Source of the DNA: Escallonia rubra
Lineage: Eukaryota > Streptophyta > Magnoliopsida > Escalloniales > Escalloniaceae
DNA: 64,000 bases
Direction: 5' to 3'
NCBI GenBank assembly: GCA_033065855.1
Contig: JAVXUO010000031.1
Span: 147,795-211,794 of the forward strand
The number at the start of each line of letters is the position of its first letter. Position 1 is the stretch's first letter. Below, piece by piece: positions 36,811-48,944 of the stretch. The notes under the pieces are model-generated. The model had not been told where the DNA came from and searched no databases. It worked only from the letters and a program-made list of their open reading frames with translations. A program made the translations under genes and the position numbers.

Positions 36811-39738
36811 ATGGAGAAAGTATTATGCCAACTCTTGCTTGTCATCTCCCTTTTTGCCTTGGTGGAGTCAACATGCAACAACACCACGGACCTGCAACTA
36901 GTTTCCAAGGCCTTCAGCTCTGTTTCTAATTTCAACGCCTCTTGGTTCATCAATTCCTCCCTCTCCAACTGTTCATCAAACCCTCCGATTACACGAATAA
37001 ACCTCCCATCAAGAAACCTCACGGGTGCCCTTTCATGGAAGTTCCTCAAGAACATGTCCCACCTTCACTCCATTGATCTCTCCAACAATTCCCTCAAAGG
37101 CTATGTCCCATCCTGGTTTTGGTCTGTTCGGTCCCTGGTTGAAGTAAACCTTTCCAAGAACCGGCTAGGTGGCATCATTGTTGGTCCATCTTCCTCAATT
37201 CAAGTGCTCAATTTGTCAAACAACAGGTTCACCAACATGGCTAACTTTACCAGTTTTTCTAACCTTATATCCCTTGACCTTTCGCATAATGCTCTCAATT
37301 TCTTGCCTTTTGGATTTACCAATTTAACCAATCTCCAACATCTTGATATCTCTAGCTGTAACATTTCAGGAAGTTCAAAGCCCATTTCCAATCTTCACTC
37401 GTTGGAATATTTAGATTTATCAAACAATCACATGAATGGCAATTTCCCCTCTGATTTCCCTACACTTTCTGGTCTCAACTTGTTGAATGTCTCATTCAAC
37501 AATTTCACTGGCCTAATCGGCTCAGAGAATATACAAAAATTTGGTTCCTCTGCTTTCATCCATGCTGGCCATTTTAATACTTCGAAGTTCACCCCAAATC
37601 TTCATGCAAAACCTCCAACACCAAGTTCAAAAACCCCACCTCATAAATTGACCCAGAAACCGAAACCCATCGGGAAAAAGAAACCAAAATCAAAACCCAT
37701 CATCCCGATTCTGGCCGTTTCACTAGGGTCAACATTTGTAGCTTTGGTCATGCTTGTGTCCGCATGTTGTATATACAGAAAGAGAAAGTTGGCAAAGATG
37801 AACAAATGGGCAATCTCAAAGCCAATTCAAATGCCCTTCAAGATTGAAAAATCAGGGCCGTTTTCCTTCGAAACCGAGTCAGGGACATCATGGGTGGCCG
37901 ACATCAAGGAGCCATCATCAGCACCAGTGGTGATGTTTGAGAAGCCATTGCTGAACCTGACCTTCAAGGACCTGATTGCTGCAACCTCACACTTTGGCAA
38001 GGAGTCCCTTCTGGCAGAGGGGAGGTGTGGGCCCGTGTACAGAGCCGTGCTTCCAGGTGACGTCCACGTGGCGATCAAGGTCCTGGAGCATGCTAGGGAA
38101 GTTGATCATGACGATGCTGCTGCCATGTTTGAAGACCTGTCTATGCTCAAACACCCCAACTTGTTGTCCATTTGTGGCTACTGCATTGCAGGTAAAATTA
38201 TGTGCGGTTGCTATTACTCATTTTGGTCCTTGATTCAGCAGTAGTTGACCTATGTACATTTAATGGGTTCACGTGGTCCGATGATGAAATTGAGAAGTGG
38301 ACAGTCCCGTGGGTAGTCCATAGAGTGAAGATGTCACGCAAACCTAGCACAATAGCAATGATTATTAATCAGTAGGTTCTCGTGATTATTTGGCTGGTAC
38401 CGCATGCATTAAATTTGAAGTAGACCCATCTGGATGTCGTGGAAACTAACAACTTTAAAGCAAACTTGGGATTTGAAAATTGGATGACCAATTATTTAGT
38501 CTTGGTTTCTTTATGTCTGAACTTAAAGGAAATTTGGGATTGCCCCTCAAAGTGGGCAATTGAACCAGTAAGTTTGGGAAAGAACTGTTTTTCAGCAGTA
38601 GCAGATGCAATATATGTTACCAAGTGAGTAGATTAAAGTTTGACCATGTTGATGTTTTTGAAAATTTTGCACTGGTATGACATTTGACCTCTTTTTGAGT
38701 ACTGACTCTGGCTCTGCCATTGGCCCGAGCAATAGAACGATTTTTTGCAGCATAGCTGAACATATCACATACATTTACATCATAGCCCCGATCATGATAT
38801 TCTGATAATACCAACCAACGAAAAATGCTGTGAGAAGGGAGCGTTTTTCCTTAAGTATAACTCTCCTTTCGAGAAAATAGTGTGTGGATTAATAGGTTAA
38901 ACTTGCTCTCCGTTCAACGAAGTCTACGGATTATTCCATTTAGAAATCAGCGTGAAGTGATATTTGAAGTCTATATTTTGTCATTGAGTTCTGCGATGAT
39001 TGTTGAAGGCATTCAAAACTGTCTAAAGGTGGAGTCTAAATGATTTATCTGAAATAATGCAGCTCTGTACCTCACACTTACACAATTGTTTCGTGTCGTG
39101 CAGGCAAGGAGAAGCTAGTCTTGTTCGAGTATATTGCCAATGGTGACCTCCACAGATGGCTCCACGAGCTACCAACCGGAGAGCCTAATGTGGAAGACTG
39201 GAGCACCGACACGTGGGAGCATGGCGACAACGGTGAGAGCGGACCCCATGTGTCGTCGCCCGAAAAGCTAGAATGGCAAACGCGCCACCGCATTGCGGTG
39301 GGGATTGCCCGCGGACTCGCCTACCTCCACCACGCGCGATCCAAACCGGTCGTGCACGGCCATTTGGTCCCCTCAAACATCCTACTAGCCGACGGCTTCG
39401 AGCCTAGGGTTGCCGACTTCGGACTGAGTCAGGACCGAGTCGGGGGGTCCACCGAGGGCGACGTGTACTGCTTTGGCGCGGTCTTGATCGAGTTGATGAC
39501 GGGTCAACCAGGTTCGGACGAGACGGTCGCGTGGACGAGGAGGTTGGTAAGGGAGGGACGCGGCTCGGAGGCGTTGGACGCCAGGCTGAGACTCGGCGGC
39601 CACTCGCTGAGTGAGATGGTGGAGGGCCTCCGAGTTGGGCACTTGTGCATGGCGGAGGCACCTAATAAAAGGCCTACCATGCAGCAGGCTTTGGGTCTCC
39701 TAAAAGACATACATCCCTCTACGGCCCTCTTAAACTGA
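36811..39738 (+). CDS. LRR receptor-like protein kinase, CaMRLK/MEE62-like, probable pseudokinase
   Basis: Two exons, 36811-38191 and 39104-39738 (912-bp GT-AG intron, phase 1), encode 671 residues. The Met at 36811 starts a clear signal peptide (about 1-20). A Cys/Asn-rich cap, about six leucine-rich repeats (about 65-235), a Pro/Lys-rich stalk and a transmembrane helix (about 297-321, then RKRKL) follow. The kinase-like domain covers about 388-665. Lys423 and DFG (565-567) are present. The HRD-x-K-x-x-N catalytic loop is HGHLVPSN (545-552), lacking the catalytic Asp and Lys. The glycine loop is degenerate (EGRCGPVY) and the activation segment lacks APE. This points to a plasma-membrane receptor that signals without phosphotransfer. 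The family match to Arabidopsis At5g45800 is from memory. The intron splits the kinase domain after GYCIA. Confidence 0.9.
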
Positions 39739-42700
39739 GTTGGCCTTTTGCACCCCACTCATTAATGTCCGAGTGGTGGTTTTGTTTGTTTGGTCACTTG
39801 GTCCGCAAAGGTTTCATTTTGACCAGGGCATGGTGTAAATGAGAGTCATGTGTCTTTGTTGTCTCTTCACAACTGTTCTCTCTCTTGCTTGCTTTCGTTG
39901 TAATCTTACTCTACTTCACCAAATCTAGAGGTATTCTATAAAGTGAATTTTGACTATAACCAGAGATGTAGTCATGAAACTACAACGATCGCTTCCTCGG
40001 TTCCTCTATACTTTAGCATCGAAATGATCTTTTATAGTTGGCATTAAAGATCAAGCTAAACAGAAGGTAGAGTGAAGAACGCTCGTGATAAGTCAAGGCT
40101 GTCTCTGCTACTGGTTAGCTGCTCGTGATAAGTCAAAGCTAAGTCAAGGCTGTCTCCGCTACCGGATAGCTATAGTGGATCTTCAACTAGGCCATCAGAC
40201 TATATTTTGTTTACGAGCTTTATCATAACATACTTTTTTTTTTTGGTAAGGAAAAAAAAAATTTTATCATAACATACTGAATATTACAATTAATCTGCAT
40301 ACTCGTGGCCTCTCGAAAAAGTAGCTTGTTCCGATAATTTGAAAGACAATGGTAATATAATTATCTAACTTATATCAACCAAAAATGTTGTTCTCATTTC
40401 ATTTATGGTGCAATGCATGTGTGCAAGTATTTGTACTCATTTTTTTAGGTTATGAAGAAAAGTTGATACGAAAAACAAAGCAAATTAAAGGAGGTGGACA
40501 AAATGGAATGGGTGAGGTAAGGTAAGGTGAGATAGTGATGGCAGAGAATCCCACTTATTGCTTGTCTCTTCTTAAAGAAATTAACACCATCAGCCCGTGA
40601 AGTCCTTTATTTTTATTTTTTCTTTTTCTTGTTTGTTTGTTCTTTTTGGCTTAACCTACTTTGCTTTATTCTCCTTGTTTCTTTAGCAACTATATATTTC
40701 AATAAATGATAAAATAAGCGTCAATTAAAGTTGCTAATAAAGATAAAGAAAGGAGAAGAATATGGATAGACCAATAGGGCCATCTTTTGGCAGGACCATT
40801 TTTGGGGTGTGGATGCCACCAAATTTACATGCACTCCCCCCTGGCTTCTGAAATTCCAAGCATTTAAGGGCTGCTGGACTGTCGGTCAATTGAATCTTAA
40901 GTGGACACTTGGTGTAAGAACAAGAAAGAAGAGGAGGAATGAAAGTTGAGTTTGATGGTAGGGATGGAACGAATATATTGAATAGTTTGCAATTATTGGT
41001 CCGATCATGTATGACCGCTAGATATATTATGAAACGGGCACATGCCTTGCTTGGTCGTTCATCTTATCACATTAGCTTCTTGGATGTTACGGTGCTAGAT
41101 AGTTTGAACCAGTAAGAACCACACTATTATGACGGCAGAGCATCGTTATGGTGCAGCCTTTTCGAATTTTCAATTATACCCCCTCGTAATATACTAACTT
41201 CAAATTAAAGAAAAGTCAATCGCAAGTGATTGAAAATCTCTCAATAGTTAACAAAAGACCACTCTACCCCACTACAATTCTACTCGATTATTAAGCTGCC
41301 TGTAATTTTACTCCATTTCTACTGTTTCACCCCGCAGTCTGCATTTCAAGGATTGTATCAATTAAATCTGTATATGCCGACAACCACGTATTCCGTATGT
41401 TAACGATCCCTAATGTACTTTGAATCTACAGAACAAAATACAGTATTTCCCTAAAATCAACAAACTAGCATCTTGGCATAAGCTGAGGGAGGCATTTTTG
41501 TCATAATTTTGTAATGCAAAAGTGGGTAATACCATTGGCAAACTGGCCTCACGTTGATCCAACTAAGGGGTTCCTTTTGTGAAAATGGGCTTCCTACACC
41601 TGCATTCAGAATGCCACAAACCTTCTCTAGTATTTGGGCTGGCGTGATCCACATAGCTTAAGCAAGTGGACCTCTATTGCAGATCTCAAAAGTGTCCCAT
41701 GGCCCAAACCTGTGGGCCACTTTTAGAGGTCTCAAAATCCTAATGTTCAGCCCATGGCCCAAATCCGTGGGCCGCTTTTAAAGATGTAATGTGCTGGGCC
41801 ATGTCAATTGTAAGTCGTAACATGTTTGTCTCGTGTTATCGTACCGATAAATGTTCATCGGAGACGCTCACCGTTTTTCATGTGATTTCCGGTAGAACCT
41901 ACTTGAATGATAAAAGTAAAGGTTTTCATCATTTTTTTGTCGGGAAAAAGTGAAGCTACACAACATAGTAGGTGACTTGTCCCACGGAAGAGTTTAGTTT
42001 TTTTATGACGGCTGTCGTTGTAGTAGTTACGGTATGTCATTTACTTTTTAAAATAAAAAGTTGAAACCCTTTTTCCGCTCCTCCCTCTTCCCCTCCTTGT
42101 CTGGCACCTCCCCCTCCTCCCACCCCAGTGCCGCCTATGATCTGTGCGTGGGGGTGCGTGCACGTGGATCTGTGTGTACGCTTTGTGCCAATCTGTGTGT
42201 TCATGTGTGCACACGCGACGGCGAGGAGCTTGTGCCTCGATAGGAGGTTGGTTGTGATAGCGACGATGATAAAGACTAGCAAGAGGAGTTTTGGGGTCTC
42301 GATGGATTGATGGCGGTTTAGTAGCGGCAATTGGTGGTGGTGGGTCGTCCATTTGTTGATAGAGAGATGCCAAAAGAAAATTGGGATGGAAACCGAGTGA
42401 CCATTTTATCGTTAGTTTTAAGTACTAACCAACATATTATAAGGGCGTTATTGTAAACCGAGCTCTTTAGTAGGTAAGTTATTTATCTATTCTATTATGT
42501 AACTTCGCTTTACCTTTTTTTTTTCTTTTCCTTTTTACTAATTTGCAACACAATTGCATTACCCCATGTAAGTTTCATCTCTACAGTTGAAAGCTGAGTA
42601 TTCGCCGCCGCGATAAACTTGATTATGAGCTTCCATGTCAAATGACCCTAAAGGTTTGTCAACAAAAAGGGGGCTTAGGACGACAATGCTGGTTTTTGCG

Positions 42701-42960
42701 TCAGTCATGCGAATTGCTTATTAACTTCACTTAAAAGCTACATTTGCAAAGAGGATCAGATTGATACTGTCTCAAATAAAGTGCAAGCTCTATAATTAGA
42801 ACTGAAGTCTTTACTTAATACTTTTACACAGCAATCATAGGATACATCAACCTCACATTTGAAAACTGAAGAAACATCTGCCCCTCTTACTCCTGAGTCC
42901 TGACCAAGACTCAGTTTCTTCCATACCAGAAAGGTACATTTCCTTGGGTAACCCAAAAAA
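39739..42960. other. 3' flank of the LRR kinase gene and spacer
   Basis: The first few hundred bases are probably 3' UTR. At 40081-40170 gctcgtgataagtcaa(g/a)gct plus a gctgtctc(t/c)gctac segment is locally duplicated. In 41690-41790 the phrase cccatggcccaaa-ctgtgggccgctttta occurs twice. No gene is supported. The 42037-42373 open stretches lie in a CCCCTCC-rich patch. Confidence 0.4.
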
Positions 42961-43146
42961 CTAAGGCTTGTTTGACAGAGGTTTTTTTTTTTTTAAGTTT
43001 TGGAAACTCGAAAAAAAAGTTGAATTTGGGAAACATTTTTTTTTTCTTCAGTTTAAAAAATCAGTTTTTAAATCAAGGTTGTTTTTAAAAACTCAAAAAA
43101 TGAGTTTCGGTTTTCAGTTTTGATTTTTTTTTTTGGAGACCACCAC

Positions 43147-43983
43147 TGTTGGAAAGAAAGGCAGTATGGAGAATCTGGAGTGAAGATGCCTGAGTCGAAT
43201 GCGTTGCACTCTTTCCTTAAGACAGTATTTGCTCCCTTATAATCTGCTTAGGGTAGCAGCAAATCTGCCTCCCAAGATAAAACAGGCGAGACACTGTTGA
43301 TCACAGCAGAATGCAATCAACAGACAGAAATTTGAGAGAGAGCAAGAGAGAAATTCGAAGTGTGTTTATGATCTGACCATCAGCCTATTTATAGACACCA
43401 AAGGGTGCCTAGAACATGTGCAAACAGTTGTGGCAGTTAAGTGACTCTGCAGATGTCACTTAACAGTCACAATCTGTAGACACAATATAGAGGTGCAACT
43501 TTTGAACTAAAAGACACCAATTGCAGTTGCCATTTCGAATTAACTGTTTCAGTTCAAGTTGCAGCTCACAAGCTGAATTTGTCGCAAAAGTTAAGGCTGG
43601 GCTCGGGGCGAGGGCTCCTAGCGACGATGCGCACGTGCAAAGTGCGTCTAAAAGCGCCAATAGCGCCTTTACGCCGCCGCCGGCGCGCGCGCGCGCGTGT
43701 GCGGTGCGGTGCACCGCACATGTGCAAGTGCATGGCCATGCATACCATGTGTTTCTAGAACAATATGGTATGTCACATGACCATTTAAATACCCTTAACT
43801 TTTTCATTTCCCAAGTCATGTGGAAACCCACTTCATGATTATTTTCAACCTTATTAAATGCCAATGTTTGAGAGTTAATATCTCTCAAACCAATCAATCA
43901 ATTTGATTGATTCTTTTTGTAACTTATTCCTTGTAGTACAAACTTTAATAAGGTAATAATCAATTATTGAAAAATTTCCAACA
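43147..43983. mobile_element. Solo LTR (837 bp)
   Basis: Starts TGTTGGAAA and ends TTTCCAACA, a 9-bp TG...CA inverted repeat. It is flanked by a perfect 5-bp target duplication accac (43142-43146, 43984-43988). No primer-binding site, polypurine tract or coding region is present, so it is a solo LTR left by recombination between two LTRs. It contains a TATA-like ctatttatagac at about 43385 and a GC-rich patch with an alternating CG run at about 43680-43700. Strand cannot be fixed with certainty; the TATA suggests the plus strand. Confidence 0.92.
43677..43702. repeat. Alternating purine-pyrimidine (CG)n tract
   Basis: ccggcgcgcgcgcgcgcg followed by tgtgcggtg. The sequence could adopt Z-DNA. 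It lies inside the solo LTR, with small palindromes gcggtgcaccgc and tgcatggccatgca just downstream. Confidence 0.8.
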
Positions 43984-44255
43984 ACCACCACCCTCCCACC
44001 GTCGTCAGCCACCTCTGACGACCACCGCCGGCGACTGCCGAGCGGCCACCGCCTGCCGCTGGCAGCCACTAGCCACCGTCGGCCACCGTCACGCCCCACC
44101 ACAGCAAACCACTAAAAAAAAAAAAAAAAAAACTCAAAAAAAAAACTGGATTATCAAAAACCCACTTACTTTTATAAAAAAAAAATTTAAACTATTCTTT
44201 GATTTTATTTTTTAGAAGTCGAAAAAAAAAAAAAGTATAGTCAAACAGAGCTTAA

Positions 44256-46162
44256 GTAAAGCCAAAGCAATCCTTATGCTTGACAATCGACATAGATTGG
44301 CTGAAAGCAAGTGGTCTTTCTAATGTTTGTCTTCTACTTCCAGTCAAAATCATCCTTTTGTGTACTCGGTCCAAATCCCGGCCGAAAGGGAGTTGCACAA
44401 GAGAGGCTAGCAGTGGACTTTTAGGCCTACCCTGTCGTTGCCATCACATTTCATTCTACTTTGCCTCTTGGCTTTAGTTTCTCTTGCTTGGTTATTCCAT
44501 TTTACACAACAGGAAGTTCTTCCCTCTTCGTTTTTCTTGCTCTGATGCTAACCCCACTTGGATTTGATCATAGTTCTTCGTCGGTCAACGTCAAAGCATC
44601 CTTGGATAGTGGACATAATCATGGCTGCCTCCACCTCGTTTGGTAGGAACACTTATAGCCTGGAGTTTTGAGACGAGAGAAAAGAAAAGAAAAGAAGAGA
44701 AGGGAATAGAAAGATTTTCTTTTGTTTGTGAATTTAAGAAAGAAAAGAAAGCATTGTTCATTTCTTCTCTTTGTGAGTTCAGCAGAAAAGAAAAAACACC
44801 TGATTACGTACATACTCCTAAACTATATTCTTATAATTCTAATAAAGATTATGATGTATGATCTTAAAAAAAATACAAGTTTGAAGGAAAAAATTCATCA
44901 ATGAAATCATACAAAAGTTCATACCATATTAATGTAATAAACCTTACATTACTGGTTATTATCACTGTAGAAAAAAAAATTAGCCATAAGTTGACTACAA
45001 ACATCTCAAGAGCTAAATTTAATTAATGTAACGCCAAAAGCAAAACAATAAGTCATGAGTCGACTTTAAAAGTGATAAGCGCTCGTAAAATGACAAGAGC
45101 TCGTAAGGAAGCCTAAAATTTAAAAGTTATTAAAAGTTTAATCTTCAATATTGTAGCAATGTTAATATGAGCATTATCAAAATATTAGACCAACATTTAT
45201 ACCTAAATCAACGTAGTTCGAGTAGGAATTATTAGACCAACATTTATACCTATTCGATACGGGCCTATTTTTTTCTATATGTTCTTTTTGGCTATTTATA
45301 CGTCCTTTTTAGATCTTGCAAATATACTTTAAAAAACGAAAATTCATAGAAAATGCAAAATTACACTACATAAGAATGTGTAAATAATCTCCCCCTTCCT
45401 TTTATGCTTCATACCATCTTATTTCTCTGCGTCCCGCTTTTCTGAGAGTTGGTTGGGTTGGCCGTTGGCATGCAGACTTGCCGTTGGCAGTTGGACAATG
45501 AGGTAATTTACCAAACTCTTGAGCCTGCCTAAATAGTACATGTCGGCTCGTCTATCCATGTTGCTTTGTCATCGCATCTGAAATAGAGACGTTATGGCTT
45601 TGTAATTTTGTATTAGTACTGCTCCTTCACACGTTTGGGCCTTTACTTGGATTTTGTTTCTTTCTAGTATAAAAGAATGTTTTACAAACTTAAAAGCACA
45701 TTGCAATTTTGGTTTTTTTTACTAGTGAACTTTTTGAGTACTTTTAACTCTTAGAAATGAAATAAGAGATGTTGTCAAAAGTTCTTGAGATGAGAGTTAA
45801 TAAGTTTGAAAGAGATTGTGACATGGGAAAAATACAAGACAATATATGACATATAACGAACACTGTGATCACGTGTGTGAATGGTTTCTAGTTATCGTTT
45901 TGATCTTGAAAATGAGTCTAAGCATAAGGTTTTTTTTTTTTTTTGAATTAATAATTTAATCTGATTCCCCGAGGTTTGCCAATGGTTCCAATAGGATTCT
46001 GGGGTTTCAATTTCAACACACACTTCGCATTTTACTTTTTGTTTTGATTGGGTCTAATGGCGGTGTAGCCGTCCTATATCCATACTCTGATATGTATTTC
46101 ACGTGTTTGTTATGGCAGACAATTTTAACGAACCACCAAAATGAGGGAACACGCCTAGGTAA
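44256..46162. other. AT-rich spacer
   Basis: attagaccaacatttatacct occurs twice (about 45184 and 45227). No supported gene. Confidence 0.4.
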
Positions 46163-46170
46163 CTCGTCAC

Positions 46171-47160
46171 TAGACCTGGCAAACGGGTAAAACCGACGGG
46201 TAAGGGTAATACCCGATCGGGTCTGGGTAAAATCGATTCAGGTAAAAATTACCCGGCTTTCTACGGGTAGTCATTTCTTGTATCTGTATCCTACCCGGAT
46301 AGTTCAAGTAAATCCGCGGGTAATCGGGCAGGTTCCCAAATTTGTTCTATCTATTTTCATAACCACTTTATCAATAACCCAGCACAAGCAGATGAAAACA
46401 CATCGAAGCAAAATACAGGGATGATTCTCCCGTTGATTCCACGAATCAACCACAAGTACCAAATAAATATCAAAACTCGCAAGAAATATTCCACGAACCA
46501 ACCACTTCAATAATAATAATAACAAACAAAAAGTAATAAATTTAAAACAAAACATAGTAACAGTAGATCTGTGATGATGAAAGAGGCCGGCGGAGGTGGT
46601 CACGGCTTGACGGCGATATCGATGTCGATCTGCGGCAGATGTGGGCTTCTCGATCGGCGGCGGATGTATCCTAGATCGGCCTTGAAGAGTGAGGGAGCTA
46701 AGTGACCTTAAATAAAGTGAGGGCTGATCGGCTGATGGAGTGACGGTCGCCGGTCGGTGGTGGATCTCGACTCTCAAGATCAGTGGTCGATCTCGCCGGT
46801 CAAGGAACGCCTTGAAGAGTGAAAGGAGCAAGGGGCCGACTTGATAGAGTGAAGAACGAGAGGGCTAACGGAAGGAAGGTCGCCAATCGACGGTGGATCT
46901 CCAGTGAGAGGGGCTGCGGCGGCGTGAGATTTGGGAGAGAAGATGAAAATGAAGGGTAGGGTTAGGGGAAAGAAGAAAATATCATTATATATGCATTGAA
47001 GTCTGGGTAACCCGTATCCGACCCGAGATTACCCAAAAATTGCGGGCCGGATCGGGTACGGGTCTGTTATTGGCGGGTCTTAAAAATATGTACCTGCACT
47101 GGGGTTTTTTGGTCAGGGTAGAGTCTACCCGCGGGTCCGGCATCTTTTTTGCCAGGTCTA
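46171..47160. mobile_element. Non-autonomous hAT-like element (TAGACCTGGCAAA ends)
   Basis: 990 bp with terminal inverted repeat tagacctggcaaa / tttgccaggtcta. The flanking 8-mers ctcgtcac (46163-46170) and ctcgtccc (47161-47168) match at 7 of 8. Subterminal regions are rich in cgggta/tacccg words. The minus-strand open stretch at 46304-46831 is part of the element and has no domain. Confidence 0.85.
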
Positions 47161-47168
47161 CTCGTCCC

Positions 47169-48149
47169 TAAAACCTTCATTACAAGTTCATCCGAAACAG
47201 GGATGTGCAGTTTCAAGAACAAAATTGTATTTCATTACCAAACACATTGACTTAACTCCTATGGATGTTTTCTCCGAAGCCCGCATCCTGCAATTGCAAT
47301 TGCTTCTCTTAGGCACCTCTCAGTTCGCAACTTGCAACAAGTCGATTTCACATTCAGCACTCAAATAACAGCCAACAGTAAGAACACAAGTTTGCACTCT
47401 CGATCTTGAGTTTCAAGCATTATTGAAAGCATACCTATTGCTAACGACCTTTCTAGCGACCTTTTGAATGACCTTTCTAGAGAAAGGATGAAGGGTCAGG
47501 GGAAACTTTCTAACAACCTTTTTAGCCACAAAAGTTGTTACTAAAGTTTAATGGAGGAATTTTGACAAACCTTTAGCGACAAAGAGATTGAGAATAATTT
47601 TGCAATTGTTAAAGGATTTTACAAAAAAAGCAATTGAAAGCAAGTAACAATAAATTTCTTTGCTGAAAAAGGAGTTGGAAGAAGTTGTCTTAGATATAAG
47701 AAGCCAGAGAAAATCATAGGTCGATTAGCATGAGGTCAAGCAACATGTAATATACTAATGGATGGTAGAGCAGTAGAAAAGTGAGGCAATAGTTTAAACA
47801 CTGGATCATCACTGCATTGCCTTTTTGGACAAAAAGAACACCCCCCCTCCCCCCTTCCTCTTTCTCCCTTTACCTTTCTCTACTTTTAAGGTGTAATATT
47901 TGATTACTTGCAAAGATGGAAGCATCTATAATAAGCCAATTGCATGAAAATAAATTCTTTTGGTTTACAAACTGGGGTAGAACTAAAGAAAAAAAAAAAG
48001 GCAAAATGATGAGCTCACTGCCTGCGCTTTCTCCTCTAAAATTCCAAAGTCACACAGTTAATGGTACTTTTAAATCTTTGGATAACACATATCTGCCATA
48101 AAGTAACTCAAAGTAATTCATTTATTGCTTGGCAGCTATGCCACACAAA
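47169..48149. other. Spacer
   Basis: Contains repeated gcgaccttt(c/t)tag-like words near 47440-47570. No gene recognised. Confidence 0.4.
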
Positions 48150-48157
48150 TTCTTAGG

Positions 48158-48936
48158 TAGGCCTGGCAAACGGATCGACCCCTAGGGTTCGGGAAATTGC
48201 TGGACGGCTATAGATAAAGGGGGTCCGAGCAAGAATAACCCTTTTTTTTTTTTCCAGGGTAGCCTTTCATTGTACCCATACCCTATTCGGAGGGTTCGGG
48301 TAAACCCGGGGATAAAAGGGTCAAACTTAAAAAATAATGGTGGTTATTCTTACTTATGGTTTTAATATTTTGGACCACGAGCAGATTCAAGAATCTCATT
48401 CACGAATTCTGACACTACTCCTGCTGATGATTCTGCCAAAATCTCTCCAATGCATAAATGGTTGGGTTTTTCACATGAAGAGTAGGCGGTTGATTGCCAG
48501 TGACGGCGGACGTCGACACTGACAAAAACGTGGAGGACGGATCATATGGTCAGTGGAGTGTGTGATTGTGAAAGTTAAATTGGAGTGTGACCGTTTGAGA
48601 AAAAATTGAGAGATAGAGAGTCTGGAGTGTTATTGTGGTGATTATGCGAGTGAGATTCAAGAGATAAAAAAGGACAGTGATTGCGGCTAGATAAAAACGA
48701 TGACAAAAATGATGAGGAGTCCGAATTTCGAAACCCTAAGACGAAACTTTTATACTGTACATTATAACAATCCAGATAAACCCAAGTAACCTGTGCCCGA
48801 TTCAAACCAAATTAGGTTATGGGTTAGTTCGGACATGGATCACAGTTTGGCGGGTCATCGATTTATATGCAGATACCCGTTTTCTTATAACAAGTTGTGT
48901 CAACTTGCGGGTATGGACAATTTTTTGTCAGGTTTA
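48158..48936. mobile_element. Second non-autonomous hAT-like element (TAGGCCTGGCAAA end)
   Basis: 779 bp. Left end taggcctggcaaac and right end ttttgtcaggttta are inverted repeats. Flanking 8-mers ttcttagg (48150-48157) and ttcttaag (48937-48944) match at 7 of 8. It shares end sequence and composition with the element at 46171 but is more diverged. Confidence 0.8.
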
Positions 48937-48944
48937 TTCTTAAG

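Larger units (their letters stand above)
42965..44252. mobile_element. TAA-target element with GC-rich core, copy 3, split by a solo LTR
   Basis: Ends ggcttgtttgacag and gtcaaacagagct with TAA flanks (42962-42964, 44253-44255). Without the inserted LTR and one target copy it would be about 446 bp. The GC-rich core is split at 43146/43984. The surviving right part ends cacgccccaccacagc, as in copies 1 and 2. Confidence 0.82.

Noticed and set aside
42037..42373. Overlapping open frames near a CCCCTCC-rich patch
   Set aside because: Low-complexity sequence is open in several frames, with no domain.
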